From Bog-756 sp963701325 (GTDB lineage: Bacteria > Actinomycetota > Acidimicrobiia > Acidimicrobiales > RAAP-2), in assembly GCA_963701325.1 (NCBI GenBank), contig OY969604.1, positions 1,612,001 through 1,676,000 of the forward strand: a stretch of DNA of 64,000 nt, read 5' to 3'. The position numbers were made by a program, and so were the translations under genes. Below, piece by piece: positions 58,490-64,000 of the stretch (its first letter is position 1; each line of letters begins with the position of its first letter). The notes under the pieces are model-generated. The model did no database searches and was not told the origin of the DNA. It saw only the letters and a program-made list of their open reading frames with translations.

Positions 58490-60334
58490 ATGAGCGAGTA
58501 CGAGAGCCACGACTTCGACGTCATCGTGATCGGTGCCGGCGGGGCGGGCCTGCGGGCGGCCATCGAGGCCCAGTCGACCGGTCTCCGCACTGCGTTGGTC
58601 TGCAAGTCGCTGTTGGGCAAGGCCCACACCGTGATGGCCGAGGGCGGGATCGCCGCCGCGCTGGGCAACGTGTACGGCGAGGACGACTGGAAGGTCCACT
58701 TCCGCGACACCATGCGGGGCGGCAAGATGCTCAACAACTGGCGCATGGCCCAGCTCCACGCCCAGGAGTCGCCCGACCGGGTCCGTGAGCTCGAGGACTG
58801 GGGCGCTCTCTTCGACCGGACCCAGGACGGCCTCATCCTCCAGCGCGACTTCGGGGGTCACCGCTACGCCCGGCTCGCCCATGTCGGGGACCGCACCGGT
58901 CTCGAGATGATCCGCACCCTCCAGCAGAAGGCGGTGGCCGACGGGATCGAGGTCTTCATGGAGCTCAAGGTGCTCCGCCTCGTCCACGACACCGACGGGA
59001 CCGTCTCCGGGTTGGTCGGCTACTGGCGGCCGAGCGGCGAGTTCGTGGTCTTCCGGGCCAAGGCCGTCGTCATGGCCACCGGTGGGGTCGGGAAGAGCTG
59101 GCTCTACACCTCCAATTCGTGGGAGTCCACCGGGGACGGCCATGCGATGTCGCTGTGGGCCGGGGCCGATCTCATCGACATGGAAGCCGTCCAGTTCCAC
59201 CCGACCGGCATGGTCTGGCCGCTGTCGGTACGCGGCATCCTGGTCACCGAAGGGGTGCGCGGCGACGGAGGCGTCCTGCGCAACTCGGAGGGACGGCGGT
59301 TCATGTTCGACTACATCCCCCCGATGTTCGAGGCCGAGACGGCCGATTCGGAGGACGAAGCGGACAAGTGGTACGACGACCACTCGGCCGGCCGTCGCCC
59401 ACCCGAGCTGCTCCCCCGCGACGAGGTCGCCCGCTCGATCAACACCGAGGTGAAGGCCGGCCGCGGCAGCCCGCACGGGGGTGTCTACCTCGACATCGCC
59501 ACCCGCCGTACACCCGAGGACATCCGCAGGCGGCTCCCCTCGATGTACCACCAGTTCAAGGAGCTCGCCGGCGTGGACATCACCGCCGAGGCCATGGAGG
59601 TCGGGCCGACCTGCCACTACATCATGGGGGGCGTCCGGGTCGACGCCGACTCCGCTGCGACCACCGCGCCGGGGCTGTTCGCCGCAGGCGAGGTTGCCGG
59701 CGGGATGCACGGCTCGAACCGGCTCGGCGGCAATTCCCTCTCCGACCTGCTGGTGTTCGGCCGGCGTGCCGGGATCGGGGCGGCCGAGTTCGCCTCCGGC
59801 CGTGGGGACGACTTCGCGCTCGACGAGGGCCTGATCGACGCGACCATCGCGGCGGCGCTCGCCCCCTTCGAGCAGGAGTCCGGGGAGAACCCCTACGACA
59901 TCCAGACCGACCTGCAGGAGACCATGCAGAGCCTGGTCGGGATCATCCGGACCGGCGCCGAGCTCGAGCAGGCCATGAGCGCGATCGAGGAGCTCGAGGA
60001 CCGGGCGACCAGGGTGTCCCTCGGCGGCGGCCTCAAGTACAACCCGGGATGGAACCTCACCACCGACCTCCCCTCGATGTTGGCGGTCTCGCGCTGCACC
60101 ACCCAGGGCGCCATCAACCGCAAGGAGAGCCGGGGGGGCCACAGTCGTGACGACTTCCCCAAGCCGGTCGCCGAGATGGGCACGGTCAACTTCGTCGAAC
60201 GGATCGCCGACGTGGCCGCCGCACCCCTCGGCGTCGGCGGCACGCCGTCCGTCCGATCCATCACCACCAGCCCGGAGCCGATCCCGGAGATGCCCGACGA
60301 TCTCAAAGCACTGCTCGAGGAGGTGGTGGTCTGA
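58490..60334 (+). CDS. sdhA: Succinate dehydrogenase/fumarate reductase flavoprotein subunit
   Basis: This 614-residue flavoprotein has the FAD motif G15-x-G17-x-x-G20, the covalent FAD-attachment His (H46 in KAHTVMAEGG), the substrate motif (FHPTGMVWPLSVRG) and the catalytic Arg region (RKESRGGHSRDDFP). It oxidises succinate to fumarate. GGAGGAG precedes ATG 58490, 13 bases after the anchor gene. The stop overlaps the sdhB start by one base. Confidence 0.95.
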   Translation: MSEYESHDFDVIVIGAGGAGLRAAIEAQSTGLRTALVCKSLLGKAHTVMAEGGIAAALGNVYGEDDWKVHFRDTMRGGKMLNNWRMAQLHAQESPDRVRELEDWGALFDRTQDGLILQRDFGGHRYARLAHVGDRTGLEMIRTLQQKAVADGIEVFMELKVLRLVHDTDGTVSGLVGYWRPSGEFVVFRAKAVVMATGGVGKSWLYTSNSWESTGDGHAMSLWAGADLIDMEAVQFHPTGMVWPLSVRGILVTEGVRGDGGVLRNSEGRRFMFDYIPPMFEAETADSEDEADKWYDDHSAGRRPPELLPRDEVARSINTEVKAGRGSPHGGVYLDIATRRTPEDIRRRLPSMYHQFKELAGVDITAEAMEVGPTCHYIMGGVRVDADSAATTAPGLFAAGEVAGGMHGSNRLGGNSLSDLLVFGRRAGIGAAEFASGRGDDFALDEGLIDATIAAALAPFEQESGENPYDIQTDLQETMQSLVGIIRTGAELEQAMSAIEELEDRATRVSLGGGLKYNPGWNLTTDLPSMLAVSRCTTQGAINRKESRGGHSRDDFPKPVAEMGTVNFVERIADVAAAPLGVGGTPSVRSITTSPEPIPEMPDDLKALLEEVVV

Positions 60335-61296
60335 TGGCCGAGGAGATCATCCACGGCACCGCGAGCGGTGAGGTCATCATGCGCCTCTGGCGCGGCGACG
60401 AGACCGGCGGGCAGTTCGAGGAGTACGTGATGCCCGCCCAGGAGGGCGAGGTCGTGCTCGACGTCATCCACCGGGTCCAGGCGACCGAGGCGCCCGACCT
60501 GGCCTGCCGTTGGAACTGCAAGGCCGGTAAGTGCGGTTCGTGCTCGGCCGAGATCAACGGGCGCCCCGCCCTCATGTGCATGACCCGGATGGACACACTG
60601 CCCCCCGGGGAGCCGGTCACCGTCGCGCCGATGCGCGCCTTCCCTATCCTGCGGGACCTGGTGACCGACGTCTCCTACAACTACGAGGTGGCCAAGCGGA
60701 TCCCTCCGTTCAGTCCCCGCGACAAGACGGCGGACGAGCTGAAGGTCGGCGGCTACCGGATGCAGCAGATCGACGTGGAGCGCAGCCAGGAGTTCCGCAA
60801 GTGCATCGAGTGCTACCTGTGCCAGGACGTCTGTCATGTGGTCCGCGACCACGAGGAGAACAAGACCGCCTTTGCCGGACCGCGCTTCTTCGCCCGCTCT
60901 GCCGAGCTCGAGATGCACCCGCTCGACACCAACGACCGCAGGGAGCTCCTCCAGGAGGAGCAGGGCCTGGGGAAGTGCAACATCACCAAGTGCTGCACCG
61001 AGGTGTGCCCGGAGCACATCAAGATCACCGACAACGCGATCATCCCGCTCAAGGAGCGGGTGGTCGACGCACGGTACGACCCGGTCGCATGGCTCGGACG
61101 CAAGATCAGGAACCGCACGCGGCGCTCGGCCGAGGAGGCGGCGGCGGAGTCGCCGGCGAGCGGTCCGGCCGCAGTCCTGCCGTCCAGCGGGCTCCAGGGG
61201 ATCGCCGACGTCGACCCCGCCCCGGACCCGCCGGATGAGATGGCCGAGGTCGGGGCGGCGACCGAGTCACACGCCGACGAGGCGCCGCCCGGATGA
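60334..61296 (+). CDS. sdhB: Succinate dehydrogenase iron-sulfur subunit
   Basis: This 320-residue protein carries electrons from SdhA to the quinone through three clusters. The [2Fe-2S] ligands are C62, C67, C70 and C82. The [4Fe-4S] and [3Fe-4S] cysteines lie in CIECYLCQDVC and CNITKCCTEVCP. After about residue 255 it has an acidic, Ala/Pro-rich tail of some 60 residues not needed for the fold. The sdh operon order is anchor-A-B. Confidence 0.95.
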   Translation: MAEEIIHGTASGEVIMRLWRGDETGGQFEEYVMPAQEGEVVLDVIHRVQATEAPDLACRWNCKAGKCGSCSAEINGRPALMCMTRMDTLPPGEPVTVAPMRAFPILRDLVTDVSYNYEVAKRIPPFSPRDKTADELKVGGYRMQQIDVERSQEFRKCIECYLCQDVCHVVRDHEENKTAFAGPRFFARSAELEMHPLDTNDRRELLQEEQGLGKCNITKCCTEVCPEHIKITDNAIIPLKERVVDARYDPVAWLGRKIRNRTRRSAEEAAAESPASGPAAVLPSSGLQGIADVDPAPDPPDEMAEVGAATESHADEAPPG

Positions 61297-61318
61297 CCCG
61301 GTCCGGGAGGGGCCGCTC

Positions 61319-61743
61319 GTGGCCCGCTTCCTGACCGAGGAGTGGGTGACCGCGCTCAACGGCTCCCTCGACGGGGTGAGCCTGCCCCCACCCGGTCCCG
61401 AGACCGGGTTGGCAGCTGCCGACGGCCGGTTCCGGGTGGCCCAGGAGGTCCGGGGCGCGCCCGGGGGGACGTGCGGCTGGTCCTGCAGGCGGCGGACGGC
61501 ACCCTCACCTTCTCCCTCCGGCCGCTCGGAGAGTCGCCGCCGACCGACGAGGTCGACGTCACCATCGCTCTCGGGTACACCGACGCGGTTGCGCTCTCGC
61601 GCGGCGAGCTCTCGCCGGCGGAGGCGCTCACTGGCGGGCGCATCCGGGTACGCGGCGACCTCTCCGTGCTGGTGGCCGGCCAGGAGCTCCTCACGACAGC
61701 CAGGGAACACACCCGCGCCGTCGACGCGGAGACGACCTACTGA
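61319..61743 (+). pseudogene. SCP2-like sterol-binding protein with frameshift in a G run
   Basis: Two overlapping frames together encode an SCP2-like protein of about 141 residues. The first (ARFLTEEWVTALNGSLDGVS, then RFRVAQEVRGAPG) starts at GTG 61319 behind GGGAGGGG. The second (DVRLVLQAADGTLTFSLRP, IALGYTDAVALSRGELSPAEALTGGRI) continues after a slip in a six-G run (61463-61468), where seven G would keep the frame. SCP2 folds bind lipids. The slip may be a sequencing error or real phase-type variation. Confidence 0.7.
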
Positions 61744-61820
61744 GCAACCAGGCTCAGAGCGGCGGGCCCCTGCAGAGGCCGGTGTAGACAGGGGCGCACC
61801 GTCCGAGTGGAAGGGGACTC

Positions 61821-62234
61821 ATGGACATCCTGAGCAGCCGAACGATCCTCCACCCGGCGGATCTCGAGCGCACGCTCGCCTTCTACCGCGACGCCCTCGG
61901 TCTCGCCGTGGCCCGCGAGTTCGGCGAGGGTGCAGGACGGGGTGTGGTGTTCTTCGCGGGGGGCGGGTTCCTCGAGGTGGTGGGCGAGGGCCCGACACCC
62001 GAGCGGCCCGGGGTGGCGCTCTGGCTGCAGGTCCGCTCGATGGAGGACACCGTCGCCGAGCTCGGTGCCCGCGGCACGGTCCTTGCCCGCGCGCCACGCC
62101 TCGAACCGTGGGGACTCATCGAAGCATGGATCGACGACCCCGACGGCCTGCGCATCCATCTGGTAGAGGTCCCCGTGGACCATCCACTGCGACGGGACCT
62201 GCGCCCGGTGCCCGCCCCCGCGCCTGCCAGGTAG
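61821..62234 (+). CDS. VOC superfamily protein
   Basis: This 137-residue glyoxalase-fold protein has the LHPADLERTLAFYRDALGL opening and the WIDDPDGLRIHLVEV ending that supply the metal ligands of the family. AAGGGGA is about five bases upstream of the ATG. It stands directly before a second VOC gene, separated by one base, so they are co-translated. Confidence 0.85.
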   Translation: MDILSSRTILHPADLERTLAFYRDALGLAVAREFGEGAGRGVVFFAGGGFLEVVGEGPTPERPGVALWLQVRSMEDTVAELGARGTVLARAPRLEPWGLIEAWIDDPDGLRIHLVEVPVDHPLRRDLRPVPAPAPAR

Positions 62235-62235
62235 C

Positions 62236-62622
62236 GTGAGCACCGTGGGTCCCACCTTCCGCGTGGAGTCGCTGGATCACGTCCAGCTGGCGATGCCTGT
62301 CGGCGCCGAGGACCGGGCCGCCGCGTTCTACGAAGGCATCCTCGGCATCCCCCGGGTTCCCAAACCCCCCGAGCTCGCGTCCCGGGGTGGCTGCTGGTTC
62401 GAGCGCGGGGCGCTGCGGGTGCACCTCGGGGTCGAGGAGGACTTCCGCCCGGCCCGCAAGGCCCACCCGGCCCTGACCGTGTCCGACATCGCGGAGGCCT
62501 GTGCCCTCCTCGAAGCCGCCGGCCACCCCACCCGACACGTCGAAGAGGTGCCGGGCAAGCCGCAGTGGTACGTGGACGACCCGTTCGGCAACCGGATCGA
62601 GCTCGTCCCGGCCGGGGGCTGA
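62236..62622 (+). CDS. VOC superfamily protein
   Basis: This 128-residue protein has the VOC pattern VESLDHVQLAMPVGAEDRAAAFY near the start and YVDDPFGNRIELVPA at the end. GTG 62236 begins one base after the preceding VOC gene. The pair may form a heterodimeric enzyme or two independent binding proteins. Confidence 0.85.
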   Translation: MSTVGPTFRVESLDHVQLAMPVGAEDRAAAFYEGILGIPRVPKPPELASRGGCWFERGALRVHLGVEEDFRPARKAHPALTVSDIAEACALLEAAGHPTRHVEEVPGKPQWYVDDPFGNRIELVPAGG

Positions 62623-62652
62623 GTCAGCGACCGGCCCCGCTGCCAGGACCGA

Positions 62653-63999
62653 TCAGAACTGCACCTGCCGGGCGCTGTCGAGCAACCCCGCCCGGTCCGC
62701 CGGGAGGATGAATCCGCCGGCGATTGCCTTGTCCAGACTGGTCGTGTACGCCTGCACGTAGTTGGCGGGGGTTCCGTAGAGGGTGACCAGCTTGCTCGAG
62801 TCGAACGGCGTCGTCGATCCGAACAAGGAGCAGATCAGGCTTGCGCCTGCCGGCGCGGCCCCACTGAGCGTCGAGATCGGGACGTCGACCGCCGGCGTCC
62901 GCACCCCGCCGATCACGTTTCCGTCGCTGTCGAGCGCCAGAGTCGGTGGGTTCTGGCTGGACAGACGGAAAGGTGGTGGACGTGCGGGCTGGGTCCCGTC
63001 CACGACCCACTTCTCCAATGCGGCAAAGGCTGCTTGGACCACCTCGTGCTGGGGGCCCGTGTTGATCGGGGTGGTACAGCCGAGGTCACTCACGGCAGAA
63101 CCCACGAGGTACGCGTCGGCGTGCGATGTCCCGGCGACCTCCCAGGTCCGGATCCTGTCGGTGTTCGGCTGTTGGGCGACGGCGTACCCCAACCCGATCA
63201 GATCGGTCTGGGTCTCGAACAGGAAGACCGGGATCGTGAGATCGGTCCGGATGCGCAGATTCTTGGGCACCTCGTTCGCCGACGTGATCGAGGTGCCGTT
63301 GAGCGACGCTGCCCCGGACCCCCGGCTGTGGATGAAGAGCCCGCTGAAGACGTCGGAGCGGGGCTGCAGGGCGTCGGCGAATGTCGTCATGTAGAACGCC
63401 GACTGCGATTCCCCGACGGCGATGAGGCGCTTCGGCTTCAGTGGCCCGAGTGCCGTGTCGGGCGCACGGAGCGCTTCGCCGATCTGGGCGAAGATGTCCA
63501 ACGCATACTGATCGCCGGGCTGGTGCAGCGACCCGTAGCGGGCCGGGTCCTCGGTGACGAGCCCGGCGATGTGCGATGAAGAGGCGGCGGTGCTCAGGAT
63601 CGACGTTCCTCCGTTGACGCCCAGCGATTGGGCCGCCACCGCTACATACGCATAGCCGTCGTTCTTGAGCAGCGGGTTGAGCAGGTCCCAGTCGGGGGCA
63701 GACTCCCCCGCCGACTCGTTCATCCATTCGACGACGACGGTCCCGTTGAACTGCGCCGGATTCGCCGGTCGGCGGACGATGATCCTCGTCTTGTACGGGG
63801 CCGTCGTGGTGGGCGTGACGGTCCACCTGCCGTTACTCGGCATGCTGTCTGCTTTGAAGGCCATCGCCGTCCCAGACGCAAAGAACTCCTGCTCCACGTA
63901 GTTGGAGGCGGCCAGGTCGGTGGGCAGTGCACTGAGTGGCTCACTGATCTGCCCGACGGTCACCGGACCGGTCAAGGTTGCTGCCGCGTGGTAGCTCAC
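62653..63999 (-). CDS. Alpha/beta-hydrolase-domain protein (5' end outside the window)
   Basis: The visible 448 residues belong to a large secreted-type alpha/beta hydrolase family. The nucleophile elbow is GESQSAF, and the histidine probably lies in SHADAYLVGS. The frame is open to the window edge, so the true start and signal peptide lie to the right. A GTG at 63997-63999 is only the first in-window start. Substrate unknown. Confidence 0.75.
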   Translation of the reverse strand: MSYHAAATLTGPVTVGQISEPLSALPTDLAASNYVEQEFFASGTAMAFKADSMPSNGRWTVTPTTTAPYKTRIIVRRPANPAQFNGTVVVEWMNESAGESAPDWDLLNPLLKNDGYAYVAVAAQSLGVNGGTSILSTAASSSHIAGLVTEDPARYGSLHQPGDQYALDIFAQIGEALRAPDTALGPLKPKRLIAVGESQSAFYMTTFADALQPRSDVFSGLFIHSRGSGAASLNGTSITSANEVPKNLRIRTDLTIPVFLFETQTDLIGLGYAVAQQPNTDRIRTWEVAGTSHADAYLVGSAVSDLGCTTPINTGPQHEVVQAAFAALEKWVVDGTQPARPPPFRLSSQNPPTLALDSDGNVIGGVRTPAVDVPISTLSGAAPAGASLICSLFGSTTPFDSSKLVTLYGTPANYVQAYTTSLDKAIAGGFILPADRAGLLDSARQVQF

Positions 64000-64000
64000 G

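Overview
The window is high-GC DNA from an actinobacterium, most likely the class Acidimicrobiia or a close relative. The support is two WhiB-family iron-sulfur regulators, a UPF0182 membrane protein beside a YlbL-type PDZ/Lon protease, an MreB homologue, and a three-gene succinate dehydrogenase of the mycobacterial Sdh1 layout. GTG and TTG starts and 1-4 base stop/start overlaps are common. The genus cannot be named from sequence alone.

The left part (1-37,100) is accessory metabolism and transport. It holds an MFS exporter; an encapsulated-ferritin cargo protein with no shell gene; a CaiB/BaiF CoA transferase; a GMC oxidoreductase with its small subunit; and a peptide-type ABC importer whose second permease and both ATPases are one fused polypeptide. 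Next come an SDR, a metallo-beta-lactamase-fold hydrolase and a large LuxR-type ATPase regulator. A branched-chain amino-acid type ABC system with a fused LivH-LivM permease follows, then a two-component system divergent from an ABC exporter with tandemly duplicated permeases. Then come an SDR/F420-reductase-like operon, VOC proteins with a flavoprotein disulfide reductase, and a PadR-controlled MacB/FtsX-type ABC exporter. Gene remnants (CGNR zinc finger, cupin, peroxiredoxin) lie between these units.

The middle (about 37,200-41,250) is a small genomic island. On its right is an intact initiator tRNA-Met. On its left is a decayed partial copy of that tRNA with the same flanking motifs in the same order. 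Inside are an XRE-cupin regulator and a SAM methyltransferase gene. The methyltransferase is interrupted by a complete IS1380-family element with 15-bp terminal inverted repeats and a 5-bp target duplication; precise removal restores the reading frame.

The right part (41,300-64,000) looks like conserved core genome. A YlbL-like protease, a DivIVA-domain coiled-coil protein ending in a phage MuF-like Cys/His motif, and a UPF0182 membrane protein form one minus-strand unit. Around and beyond it are a HEAT-repeat protein, mreB with a one-base frameshift, a trypsin-fold PDZ protein without a recognisable catalytic triad, a DUF2342-like protein, two WhiB genes flanking a glutamate formiminotransferase, a MoxR-ATPase/VWA pair, the sdh operon, an SCP2-like gene frameshifted in a G run, two VOC genes and a partial alpha/beta hydrolase.

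The best candidates for undescribed biology are the DivIVA/MuF-like fusion in the YlbL-UPF0182 unit, the orphan encapsulin cargo, and the tRNA-flanked island with its nested inverted repeats.
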